Position numbers and translations under genes: made by a program | Part shown: positions 1 through 5,899 of the stretch, in pieces | How positions within the stretch are numbered: position 1 is the first letter of the stretch | Layout: every line of letters starts with the position of its first letter | Source of the DNA: Actinomycetes bacterium | Lineage (GTDB): Bacteria; Actinomycetota; Actinomycetes; Actinomycetales; Cellulomonadaceae | Direction: 5' to 3' | Assembly (NCBI GenBank): GCA_023462275.1 | Contig: JAEWYD010000311.1 | Coordinates: 1 to 5,899 of the forward strand | Length of the DNA: 5,899 nt | The notes under the pieces: generated by a model | What the model saw: only the letters and a program-made list of their open reading frames with translations | The model's database searches: none | Told to the model about the DNA's origin: nothing

Positions 1-1833
1 GCGCACGGCCGACCCGACGTCGTCGCCCGCCCCGGCGCGGCGTCGAGCCGGTCGAGCCGGCTCCCGGTGCTGCGTCGTCGCGGTGGCGACGGTCCGCGCG
101 GACCGCGGATCTCCTCGCCCGCGCGTCGGCAGCTCGCGCTGCTCGTCGTCGTGGCGCTGGCCATCGTCGGCTGCACCGCCCGGCTCGTCTACGTGCAGGC
201 GCTCGCCGGTCCGGCCGTTGCCGAGCACGCCCTGGACCTGCGCATGACGACCGACGTCCTGCCCGCGGACCGCGGCCAGATCCTCGACGCCGACGGCGTC
301 GTCCTGGCCACGTCCGTGGAGCGGTGGAACGTCGTCGTCGACCAGAAGGCCCTGGCCGGCTGGAAGAAGGACGGCAACAGCGCGACGGACGCCGCCGCCC
401 TGCTCGCACCGCTGCTCGGCGTCCCGGCCACGGAGCTCGGTCCCAAGCTCGTCGGGGACCGGCACTTCGTCTACCTGGCCAAGGACGTGGCGCCCGACGT
501 CTACAAGCAGGTCATGGACCTGCGCATCCTCGGCATCAGCGGCGAGCGGACCACCCAGCGCCAGTACCCGAACGGGGCGACGGCGGGTCCGGTCCTCGGC
601 TTCGTGGGGGCGGAGGGCCGCGGCATGTCCGGCCTCGAGCAGCAGTACGAGCAGACGCTCGCGGGCACCCCCGGCTCCGACCGGTACGAGGAGGGCGCCG
701 CGGGTCAGCGGATCCCGACCGGCAAGGAGGAGTACGTCGCGGCCGTCCCGGGCCGGGACGTCCAGCTGACCCTGCTCCGCGACGCGCAGTACATGGCGCA
801 GCAGGTGCTCGACGCCCAGGTCGCGGCGACGCAGGCCGCGTGGGGCGCCGTCGAGGTCATGGACGTCCGCACGGGCGAGATCCTCGTGCTCGCCGACTCC
901 GGCTCGCCGGACCCGAACGACCCGAAGGGCAACGTGGCCCCGAGCCGGACGGTCTCGTACACGTACGAGCCCGGCTCGACCGCCAAGGTCATCTCCATGG
1001 CGGAGATCCTGGAGACCGGGGTCGCCACGCCCACCTCGGAGTACGTGGTGCCCTACCGGTACGCCACCCCCAACGGCGAGGTCTTCAAGGACTCCCACGA
1101 GCACGGGGACCTCCCGCTCACGCTGACGGGCATCCTCGCCGAGTCGTCCAACACGGGCACGGTGATGGTCGGCCAGAACGTCCCGCCGCAGGTGCGCGTC
1201 GACTACCTGCACAGCTTCGGCTTCGGCTCCACCACCGGCATCGGGCTCCCCGGTGAGACCGCGGGCCTCCTGGTCAAGGACGCGTCGGAGTGGGACCACG
1301 ACGGCAGGTCGCCGTACGCGGTCCTGTTCGGCCAGGCCGTCGGCGTCACCACCGTCCAGGCGACGTCGGTGTTCGCGACCCTCGCCAACGGGGGCGTCCG
1401 GGTCCAGCCGCACCTCGTCAAGGCCGTGGAGGACGCGAACGGCGTCATGCAGCCCGTCCAGCTCGAGGCGCCGAGGCAGGTCGTCAGCAAGGCGACGGCG
1501 GACACGGTCGTCCGGATGCTGGAGAGCGCCGTCACGGAGGGCACGGGCACGCACGCCGCCGTCGCGGGCTACCGCATCGCGGGCAAGACCGGTACCGCGC
1601 AGGCGTTCGAGGGCGGGGGGGTCGTGAAGACGGTCGCGTCGTTCGTCGGGGTCGCGCCTGCGGACGACCCGCGGATCGCGGTGAACGTCGTCCTCTACGA
1701 CCCGAAGACGTCCGTGTACGGCGGCACGGTGGCCGCACCGGTGTTCAGCCAGGTCACCGGCCACGTGCTCCAGTACCTCGGTGTTCCGCCGTCCGGCGTC
1801 CCGGCCGACCTCTTCCCGACGACGCACGGATGA
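1..1833 (+). CDS. ftsI: Septal peptidoglycan transpeptidase FtsI (class B PBP, PBP3-like), 5' end probably outside window
   Basis: This is a membrane-anchored D,D-transpeptidase that cross-links septal peptidoglycan with its catalytic domain outside the membrane. Residues are numbered from the GTG at 67. A basic stretch precedes one membrane segment (about 23-43). The PBP dimerisation region follows, with an RGxIxD motif at 69-74. The transpeptidase domain (about 250-575) has all three penicillin-binding motifs: S304-T-A-K307 with the catalytic serine, S360-S-N362 and K507-T-G509. No PASTA repeats follow; the protein ends about 80 residues after KTG. Start choice: the frame is open from base 1 to 67, 21 of its 22 codons there end in G or C, and GTG 67 has no convincing Shine-Dalgarno sequence, so I treat the gene as 5'-partial. 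GTG 67 remains possible and would give 588 residues, a reasonable length. Position upstream of murE, mraY and murD is the normal dcw order. Function is certain; the start is not. Confidence 0.95.
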   Translation, partial: AHGRPDVVARPGAASSRSSRLPVLRRRGGDGPRGPRISSPARRQLALLVVVALAIVGCTARLVYVQALAGPAVAEHALDLRMTTDVLPADRGQILDADGVVLATSVERWNVVVDQKALAGWKKDGNSATDAAALLAPLLGVPATELGPKLVGDRHFVYLAKDVAPDVYKQVMDLRILGISGERTTQRQYPNGATAGPVLGFVGAEGRGMSGLEQQYEQTLAGTPGSDRYEEGAAGQRIPTGKEEYVAAVPGRDVQLTLLRDAQYMAQQVLDAQVAATQAAWGAVEVMDVRTGEILVLADSGSPDPNDPKGNVAPSRTVSYTYEPGSTAKVISMAEILETGVATPTSEYVVPYRYATPNGEVFKDSHEHGDLPLTLTGILAESSNTGTVMVGQNVPPQVRVDYLHSFGFGSTTGIGLPGETAGLLVKDASEWDHDGRSPYAVLFGQAVGVTTVQATSVFATLANGGVRVQPHLVKAVEDANGVMQPVQLEAPRQVVSKATADTVVRMLESAVTEGTGTHAAVAGYRIAGKTGTAQAFEGGGVVKTVASFVGVAPADDPRIAVNVVLYDPKTSVYGGTVAAPVFSQVTGHVLQYLGVPPSGVPADLFPTTHG

Positions 1834-1846
1834 GCCGCGCGACGGC

Positions 1847-1874
1847 TGCCGGGCGGACCACTCCGCGCCCGGTA
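1847..1874 (+). repeat. GC-rich inverted repeat in the ftsI-murE gap
   Basis: CCGGGCG (1849-1855) is matched by CGCCCGG (1866-1872) across a 10-base loop. In RNA the stem could extend by one G-U and one U-A pair to 1847 and 1874. No T-run follows, so it is not a classical intrinsic terminator. Its right arm touches the proposed -10 box, so it could be an operator or a weak attenuator. In such GC-rich DNA a 7-bp stem can also arise by chance. Confidence 0.35.
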
Positions 1875-1878
1875 CATT
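1873..1878 (+). promoter_or_regulatory. Possible -10 box (TACATT) of a leaderless murE promoter
   Basis: TACATT fits the actinobacterial TANNNT -10 consensus and is a rare AT-rich patch in this window. Seven bases separate it from the GTG at 1886, so transcription could begin at or one base before the start codon and give a leaderless mRNA, which is common in actinobacteria. I see no convincing -35 hexamer about 17 bases upstream. If real, murE, mraY and murD would have their own promoter in addition to read-through from ftsI. Confidence 0.4.
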
Positions 1879-1885
1879 CGAGGCC

Positions 1886-3865
1886 GTGACGTCCCCTCAG
1901 GGCCGGATGCGGCCGCACGCCCGGCCGGCCCGTACCGTCGACGAGCTGGCCCGCCGGTTCGCCCTCGCGGTGCACGGCGCGCGGGACGTCGTCGTCACGG
2001 GAGCGGCCATCGGCTCGGCCGACGTGCAGCCCGGCGACGTCTTCGCCGCCGTGCCGGGCCTCCGTGCGCACGGTGCCGACTTCGCCGCGCGGGCCGTCGC
2101 CGCGGGCGCGGTCGCGGTGCTCACGGACGACGACGGCGCCGCACGCGTGGCCGCCGCCGGTCTCGACGTCCCCGTGCTCGTGACCGCGTCGCCGCGCGCG
2201 CTGCTGGGCGAGGTCTCGGCGTGGCTCTACGACGAGCCGGCCCGCGCGCTGCGCCTCGTCGGGATCACCGGCACCAACGGCAAGACCACCACCTGCTACT
2301 TCGTCGCCGCGGCGCTGGAGCGCGCGTTCGGGACGACCGGTGTCGTCGGGACCGTGGAGCTCCGCGTCGGCGACGAGACGATCGAGAGCCCCCGGACCAC
2401 GGTCGAGGCTCCTGTGCTGCACGGGCTCTTCGCCCTCATGCGTGAGCGGGGCGCCGCCGCGTGCGCGATGGAGGTGTCCTCCCACGCCCTGGCGCTCGAC
2501 CGGGTGGCGGGCGTCGAGTTCGACGTCGCCGGCTTCACCAACCTCCAGCGCGACCACCTCGACTTCCACGGCGACATGGAGGGCTACTTCGCGGACAAGT
2601 CGCGCCTCTTCGCGCCCGGCCGCACCCGCCGCGCCGTCGTGTGCGTCGACGACGCGTGGGGCGCTCGGCTCGCGGCCGAGGCGCAGGTGCCCGTCGACAC
2701 GGTCGCCACCCGGCCGGACTCGGTGGGCGCCGCCACCGCCGACTGGCGCGTCACCGACGCGACGATCGGGCTCGACGGCGTGGGCTCGACGTTCACGCTC
2801 GCTGGGCCGGCGGGGGCGGTCGAGGCGCACAGCCCGCTGCCCGGGCTGGTCAACGTCTCCAACGCCGCCGTCGCGATCGTGCTGGCCCACCGGGCGGGCG
2901 TCCCGCTCGACGTGGCCGTCGCGGGCGTGGCCGGCGCCCACGCGATCCCCGGGCGCATGGAGCGCGTGGTGGAGCGCGCGCCGGGCCAGGCCCTGCTCCT
3001 CGTGGACTACGCGCACACCCCCGACGCCCTGACCCTGGCCCTCGAGGCGGTGCGGCCCATCACGCCGGGCCGGCTCGTCCTCGTCCTCGGCTCTGACGGC
3101 GACCGCGACCAGGGCAAGCGCCCGATCATGGGCGAGATCGCGGCCCGGCTGGCCGACGTCGTCGTCGTCACGGACGAGAACCCGCGCTCGGAGGTGCCCG
3201 GCGCCATCCGCGCCTCGATCCTGGCGGGCGTGCGTTCGGTCCGCCCCGACCTCCGCGACGTCGTCGAGATCGAGCCGCGGTCCGAGGCCCTGCGCGTCGC
3301 TGTCGAGCTCGCGGTCGAGGGCGACACGGTGATCGTGACCGGCAAGGGGCACGAGCCGACGCAGGAGATCGCCGGCGTCTTCCACCGCTACAACGACCGG
3401 GACGCCTACCGTGCCGCGGTCGCCGAGCGCTGGCAGGTCGTCGAGCGGCCGGACGGCGTCACTGTGGTCGCCGCCGCGCGCGCCGCGACGCCGGAGTCCC
3501 TGCGGGCCGGGCTGCGCGACGCCGTGCGGCACGCCGCCGGTCGACGCGTCGTCGCCGTCGTGGGCCTGCCCGACGACCTCGGGCCGGTGCCCGTGCCCGA
3601 CCTGGACGCCCTGGGGCGGCACGCCGTCCGGCTCGGCATAGCGCGGCTGCTCGTCGTCGGCGACGCCGCCCGGGCCGTGCACACCGGGGCCGTGCAGGAG
3701 GGCTCGTTCGACGGCGAGTCGCACCTCGTGCCCGACGTCGGGGCCGCTCGCGCGTGGCTCGCGGACGAGATCCGCCCGGGCGACGTCGTGCTCGTCAAGG
3801 GCGGCCGGTCCGCCGGCCTCGCGGCCCTGGCCGACGAGCTCGCCGGGGGAGGGCTGCCCGCGTGA
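1886..3865 (+). CDS. murE: UDP-MurNAc-tripeptide ligase MurE fused to a MurF C-terminal-like domain
   Basis: This cytoplasmic ATP-dependent ligase adds the third (diamino acid) residue to UDP-MurNAc-L-Ala-D-Glu. Numbered from GTG 1886 (659 residues), the N-terminal UDP-binding domain is about 17-120. The ATPase domain (about 122-345) holds G129-T-N-G-K133-T-T, the EVSSHALALDR segment, a DHLDFHG segment, the probable carbamylated lysine K238 and N323-V-S-N326. The MurE C-domain (about 350-515) holds IPGRME (354-359), DYAHTPD (374-380), GDRDQGKRP (405-413), E431-N-P-R434 where DNPR is usual, and G486-K-G-H-E490. Normal MurE proteins of about 490-535 residues end near here; this one continues in frame for about 144 residues resembling MurF's C-domain. 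There is only one P-loop, so MurF activity is not expected. GTG 1886 is chosen because it fits a leaderless start and keeps the upstream residues; ATG 1907 with a weak AGGG is the alternative. The stop overlaps mraY by 4 bases. MurE identity is certain; the extension's role is unknown. Confidence 0.95.
   Translation: MTSPQGRMRPHARPARTVDELARRFALAVHGARDVVVTGAAIGSADVQPGDVFAAVPGLRAHGADFAARAVAAGAVAVLTDDDGAARVAAAGLDVPVLVTASPRALLGEVSAWLYDEPARALRLVGITGTNGKTTTCYFVAAALERAFGTTGVVGTVELRVGDETIESPRTTVEAPVLHGLFALMRERGAAACAMEVSSHALALDRVAGVEFDVAGFTNLQRDHLDFHGDMEGYFADKSRLFAPGRTRRAVVCVDDAWGARLAAEAQVPVDTVATRPDSVGAATADWRVTDATIGLDGVGSTFTLAGPAGAVEAHSPLPGLVNVSNAAVAIVLAHRAGVPLDVAVAGVAGAHAIPGRMERVVERAPGQALLLVDYAHTPDALTLALEAVRPITPGRLVLVLGSDGDRDQGKRPIMGEIAARLADVVVVTDENPRSEVPGAIRASILAGVRSVRPDLRDVVEIEPRSEALRVAVELAVEGDTVIVTGKGHEPTQEIAGVFHRYNDRDAYRAAVAERWQVVERPDGVTVVAAARAATPESLRAGLRDAVRHAAGRRVVAVVGLPDDLGPVPVPDLDALGRHAVRLGIARLLVVGDAARAVHTGAVQEGSFDGESHLVPDVGAARAWLADEIRPGDVVLVKGGRSAGLAALADELAGGGLPA
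3431..3862 (+). other. MurF C-terminal-like domain, fused to MurE and lacking the MurF N-terminal and ATPase domains
   Basis: This is residues 516-659 of the murE product. The order of motifs follows MurF's third domain. The segment from W516 to V528 resembles the strand leading into MurF's DAYNANPDS loop. It is followed by residues 529-538 (AAARAATPES), a VVAVVG strand with G560-L-P-D-D-L-G566 where MurF has GDMxELG, an RLGIARLLVVGDAAR segment, an EGS segment, and R630-P-G-D-VVLVKGGRS near the end. Asp, Tyr and both Asn of the DAYNANP signature are replaced, while Pro and Ser remain. There is no stop, frameshift or start signal at the junction, and third-position GC stays high, so it is translated as part of MurE. 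One ATA isoleucine codon (3638-3640) is unusual for this DNA. Homology is judged by eye from memory of MurF sequences. Role unknown: it could be structural, regulatory or a tolerated remnant. Confidence 0.75.
3848..3853 (+). promoter_or_regulatory. Shine-Dalgarno sequence for mraY (GGAGGG)
   Basis: GGAGG at 3848-3852 lies 9 bases before the GTG at 3862, inside the last codons of murE. It supports GTG 3862 as the mraY start and is the clearest ribosome binding site in the window. Confidence 0.75.
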
Positions 3866-4944
3866 TCGGCATCCTCCTGTCCGCCGCGATCGCCCTCGTC
3901 GTCGCGCTGCTCGGCACCCCCCTCTTCATCCGGCTCCTCGTCCGCAAGCAGTACGGGCAGTTCATCCGCCAGGACGGCCCGACGGCGCACTTCACCAAGC
4001 GCGGGACGCCGACCATGGGCGGGGTCGTGATCATGGCGGCCACGCTGCTGGGCTGGGGCGGCGCGAACCTCGTCACCGGGAACGTGCCCAGCGCCTCGGC
4101 GGTGCTGGCGCTCTTCCTCATGGTGGGGCTCGGCGTCGTCGGCTTCCTGGACGACTACATCAAGATCTCGCGGCAGCGCAGCCTCGGGCTGAAAGCGCGG
4201 TGGAAGATCGTCGGGCAGGGCGTCGTCGGTGTGACCTTCGCCGTCCTGGCGCTGCAGTTCCCCAACCAGAACTTCCGGACACCGGCGTCGACGCAGCTGT
4301 CGTTCATCCGCGACACCGGCTGGGACCTGGCGTTCCGCGGCGCGACGATCGGCCTGGTCCTGTTCGTGATCTGGGCGAACTTCCTCATCACCGCCTGGTC
4401 GAACGCCGTGAACCTCACCGACGGCCTCGACGGCCTGGCGACGGGGGCCTCCCTACTGGTCTTCGGGGCGTACGTCGTCGTCGGGGTGTGGCAGAACAAC
4501 CAGCGCTGCACCTCGCTCGCGTCCGCCGGGCCGCGCTGCTACGAGGTCCGCGACCCGCTCGAGCTCGCCATGGTCGCCGCGGCGATCACGGGTGCCTGCT
4601 TCGGCTTCCTGTGGTGGAACGCGAGCCCCGCGAAGATCTTCATGGGCGACACCGGCTCGCTCGCGCTCGGCGGGGCGCTCGCCGGCCTGTCGATCCTGTC
4701 GCGCACGGAGATGCTGGCGGCCATCATCGGTGGCCTGTTCGTGCTCGTCGTCCTGTCGGACGTCATCCAGATCGGCTTCTTCAAGATGACCGGCAAGCGC
4801 GTCTTCAAGATGGCGCCGCTGCACCACCACTTCGAGCTCTCGGGGTGGGGCGAGGTCACGATCGTGATCCGGTTCTGGATCATCGCCGGCCTCTTCGTGG
4901 CGGGCGGCGTCGGGATCTTCTATGCGGAGTGGGTGACCGGCTAG
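3862..4944 (+). CDS. mraY: Phospho-N-acetylmuramoyl-pentapeptide-transferase (MraY, translocase I)
   Basis: This integral membrane enzyme transfers phospho-MurNAc-pentapeptide from UDP to undecaprenyl phosphate at the inner face of the membrane, forming lipid I. The product has 360 residues, the usual MraY length, and is rich in hydrophobic helices from residue 2 onward. Family motifs are clear: TKRGTPTMGG after the first helix, F95-L-D97-D98-Y with the Mg-binding aspartates, N184-LTDGLD190-G with the third catalytic aspartate, F260-MGDTGS266, and the H321-H-H323-FELSGWGE loop. A loop near residues 214-230 with two cysteines followed by an EVRDPLELA segment looks typical of actinobacteria. 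The start is GTG 3862: it has a good Shine-Dalgarno sequence, overlaps the murE stop as GTGA, and places the first helix at the N-terminus. An in-frame upstream extension to 3754 is Arg-rich and does not look like MraY. All catalytic residues are intact. Normally murF lies just upstream; here it does not. Confidence 0.98.
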   Translation: MIGILLSAAIALVVALLGTPLFIRLLVRKQYGQFIRQDGPTAHFTKRGTPTMGGVVIMAATLLGWGGANLVTGNVPSASAVLALFLMVGLGVVGFLDDYIKISRQRSLGLKARWKIVGQGVVGVTFAVLALQFPNQNFRTPASTQLSFIRDTGWDLAFRGATIGLVLFVIWANFLITAWSNAVNLTDGLDGLATGASLLVFGAYVVVGVWQNNQRCTSLASAGPRCYEVRDPLELAMVAAAITGACFGFLWWNASPAKIFMGDTGSLALGGALAGLSILSRTEMLAAIIGGLFVLVVLSDVIQIGFFKMTGKRVFKMAPLHHHFELSGWGEVTIVIRFWIIAGLFVAGGVGIFYAEWVTG

Positions 4945-4952
4945 TGGGTGAC
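4929..4952 (+). repeat. Nine-base direct repeat (GTGGGTGAC) at the mraY-murD junction
   Basis: GTGGGTGAC occurs at 4929-4937 and again at 4944-4952, a 15-base period. Both copies begin with a GTG in the murD frame, so the repeat creates two possible murD starts. The first copy also supplies the GGTGA used as the Shine-Dalgarno sequence for the second. Confidence 0.6.
4932..4936 (+). promoter_or_regulatory. Probable Shine-Dalgarno sequence for murD (GGTGA)
   Basis: GGTGA matches the 3' part of the AAGGAGGTGA consensus and lies 7 bases before GTG 4944. A GGAG at 4926-4929 is farther off (14 bases). Together with the one-base overlap with the mraY stop this suggests translational coupling. Confidence 0.45.
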
Positions 4953-5899
4953 ACGGGCGCCGACCTGGTCGGTCGGCGCGTCCTCGTCGTGGGCCTGGGC
5001 GTCTCCGGGCGGGCGGCGGCGCGGGTGCTGGCGGAGCGGGCGGCCGGCGTGACGACAGTCGACGAGCGGGCGGCCGACGCCGACCTGCGGGACCCGGCCG
5101 CGGTCGACGTCGGCGGGTACGACCTGGTGGTGACATCGCCGGGCTGGCCTCCGCACCACCCGTTGCTCGCGGCGGCGGTGGGCCGCGGCGTCCCCGTGTG
5201 GAGCGAGGTCGAGCTGGCGTGGCGGCTGCGCGCGGACCGTGCGGCACGCGGGGCGCTCCCGGGCGCGGACGCACCCACGGGCCCGGCCCCCTGGGTGGTC
5301 GTCACGGGCACCAACGGCAAGACGACGACCGTGGGCATGCTGGCCTCGATCCTGTCGGCGGCCGGCCTGCGCGCGCCGGCCGTGGGGAACGTGGGCGACC
5401 CCGTCGTGGCCGCGGCCACCGACCCCGCGAACGACGTGCTCGCCGTCGAGCTGTCGAGCTTCCAGCTGCACTTCACGACGTCGCTCGCGGCCGAGGCGGC
5501 GTCCGTGCTGAACATCGCCGCGGACCACATCGACTGGCACGGCAGCCTCGAGGCGTACGCCGCGGCGAAGGCCCGTGTGTACGCGGGCGTCGAGGTGGCC
5601 TGCGTGTACGACGTGGCCGAGCCGATGGTCGAGGCGATGGTCCGCGAGGCCGACGTGGCCGAGGGTGCGCGGGCGGTCGGCATCACGCGCAGCGCGCCCG
5701 CGCCCGGTCAGCTCGGCCTGGTCGACGGGATCCTCGTCGACCGCGCCTTCCACACGCCGATGGACGACCCCGCGCGGCACACGCACGCCGCCGAGCTCGC
5801 CCACGTCGAGGACCTGGCCCACCTGGCCGGCCCCGGCGGCCTGGCCCCGCACGTGGTGACGGACGCCCTCGCGGCGGCCGCCCTCGCGCGCGCCCACGG
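4944..5899 (+). CDS. murD: UDP-N-acetylmuramoyl-L-alanine--D-glutamate ligase (MurD), 3' end outside window
   Basis: This cytoplasmic ligase adds D-Glu to UDP-MurNAc-L-Ala using ATP. The first 318 residues are present; a full MurD has about 450-500, so the C-terminal domain is missing. The N-terminal domain has VLVVGLGVSG (about 13-22), a TSPGW motif and a VPVWSEVELAW segment. The ATPase domain has the P-loop G122-T-N-G-K126-T-T, E169-LSSFQL175, N190-IAADHIDWHG200 and the probable carbamylated lysine K209. Near the right edge the usual HNxxN motif reads H303-V-V-T-D307. The start is GTG 4944, which overlaps the mraY TAG stop by one base; the N-terminal beta strand needs a start at or before it, and GTG 4929 in the same frame would add five residues. 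The frame has no stop to the window end. Position after mraY is normal for dcw clusters, with ftsW and murG expected next. Confidence 0.96.
   Translation, partial: MGDTGADLVGRRVLVVGLGVSGRAAARVLAERAAGVTTVDERAADADLRDPAAVDVGGYDLVVTSPGWPPHHPLLAAAVGRGVPVWSEVELAWRLRADRAARGALPGADAPTGPAPWVVVTGTNGKTTTVGMLASILSAAGLRAPAVGNVGDPVVAAATDPANDVLAVELSSFQLHFTTSLAAEAASVLNIAADHIDWHGSLEAYAAAKARVYAGVEVACVYDVAEPMVEAMVREADVAEGARAVGITRSAPAPGQLGLVDGILVDRAFHTPMDDPARHTHAAELAHVEDLAHLAGPGGLAPHVVTDALAAAALARAH

Noticed and set aside
43..60. Tandem GTCGAGCCG repeat near the left edge
   Set aside because: Two copies of a 9-base GC-rich unit inside the probable FtsI coding frame; too short and too simple to be more than a local duplication or chance.
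154..177. A lipobox-like Ile-Val-Gly-Cys at the end of the FtsI membrane segment (Cys36 from GTG 67)
   Set aside because: It fits the lipobox pattern, but FtsI keeps this segment as an uncleaved anchor and the frame probably begins farther upstream. I regard it as chance in a hydrophobic stretch.
324..1256. A + strand open frame of 310 codons inside ftsI, and similar ones inside murE
   Set aside because: These are out-of-frame shadows with Arg/Pro/Gly-rich translations and no family motif.
1754..3724. A 656-codon open frame on the - strand opposite murE, and other long - strand frames opposite ftsI, mraY and murD
   Set aside because: Very GC-rich coding DNA leaves the other frames free of stops. 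The translations are rich in Arg, Gly, Ala and His with no recognisable domain, while the + strand carries clear conserved proteins over the same bases.
3754..3861. Upstream in-frame extension of mraY
   Set aside because: Its residues are Arg/Gly/Pro-rich, unlike any MraY N-terminus, and it lies wholly inside murE. GTG 3862 has a strong Shine-Dalgarno sequence.
3431..3865. A separate small MurF-like gene after murE
   Set aside because: There is no stop codon between the MurE body and the extension, and I saw no convincing ribosome binding site and start at the junction, so one fused product is the simpler reading.
1..5899. CRISPR arrays, tRNA genes, insertion sequences, phage or defence genes
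   Set aside because: Nearly all bases are in dcw coding genes; I saw no spaced repeats, tRNA-like folds, transposase motifs or terminal inverted repeats.

Overview
The window is very GC-rich, with G or C at almost every third codon position, and carries part of a division and cell wall (dcw) gene cluster. All genes lie on the + strand. The gene set, the GTG starts, and the style of MraY and MurD point to a high-GC actinobacterium. A Cellulomonas-like member of the Micrococcales is my best guess, but there is no rRNA or other marker to prove it.

Layout: (1) ftsI, the septal class B penicillin-binding protein. Its frame is open to the left edge, so its 5' end is probably outside the window. 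(2) A 52-bp gap (1834-1885) with a TANNNT-type -10 box placed so that a transcript could begin at or next to the GTG of the next gene, overlapped by a GC-rich inverted repeat. (3) A murE gene of 659 codons, about 140 longer than a normal murE. (4) mraY, overlapping murE by 4 bases. (5) murD, overlapping mraY by one base and cut by the right edge. The last three genes are almost certainly translationally coupled.

The genes work in one pathway. MurD adds D-Glu to UDP-MurNAc-L-Ala. MurE adds the third residue (a diamino acid). MurF, not present here as an intact gene, would add D-Ala-D-Ala. MraY transfers the phospho-MurNAc-pentapeptide to undecaprenyl phosphate to give lipid I. FtsI cross-links the finished strands at the septum.

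The main surprise is at the place where murF normally sits, between murE and mraY. There is no separate murF. Instead MurE runs without a stop into about 144 residues that look like only the C-terminal domain of MurF (about residues 516-659). The MurF N-terminal domain and ATPase domain are missing, and the MurF signature Asp-Ala-Tyr-Asn-Ala-Asn-Pro is eroded to Ala-Ala-Arg-Ala-Ala-Thr-Pro, while the terminal GD-VLVKG-RS segment remains. I read this as an old in-frame MurE::MurF' fusion. A working MurF would then have to be encoded elsewhere. Smaller points are a Glu in place of the first Asp of the MurE DNPR motif and a lost HNxxN motif in MurD.
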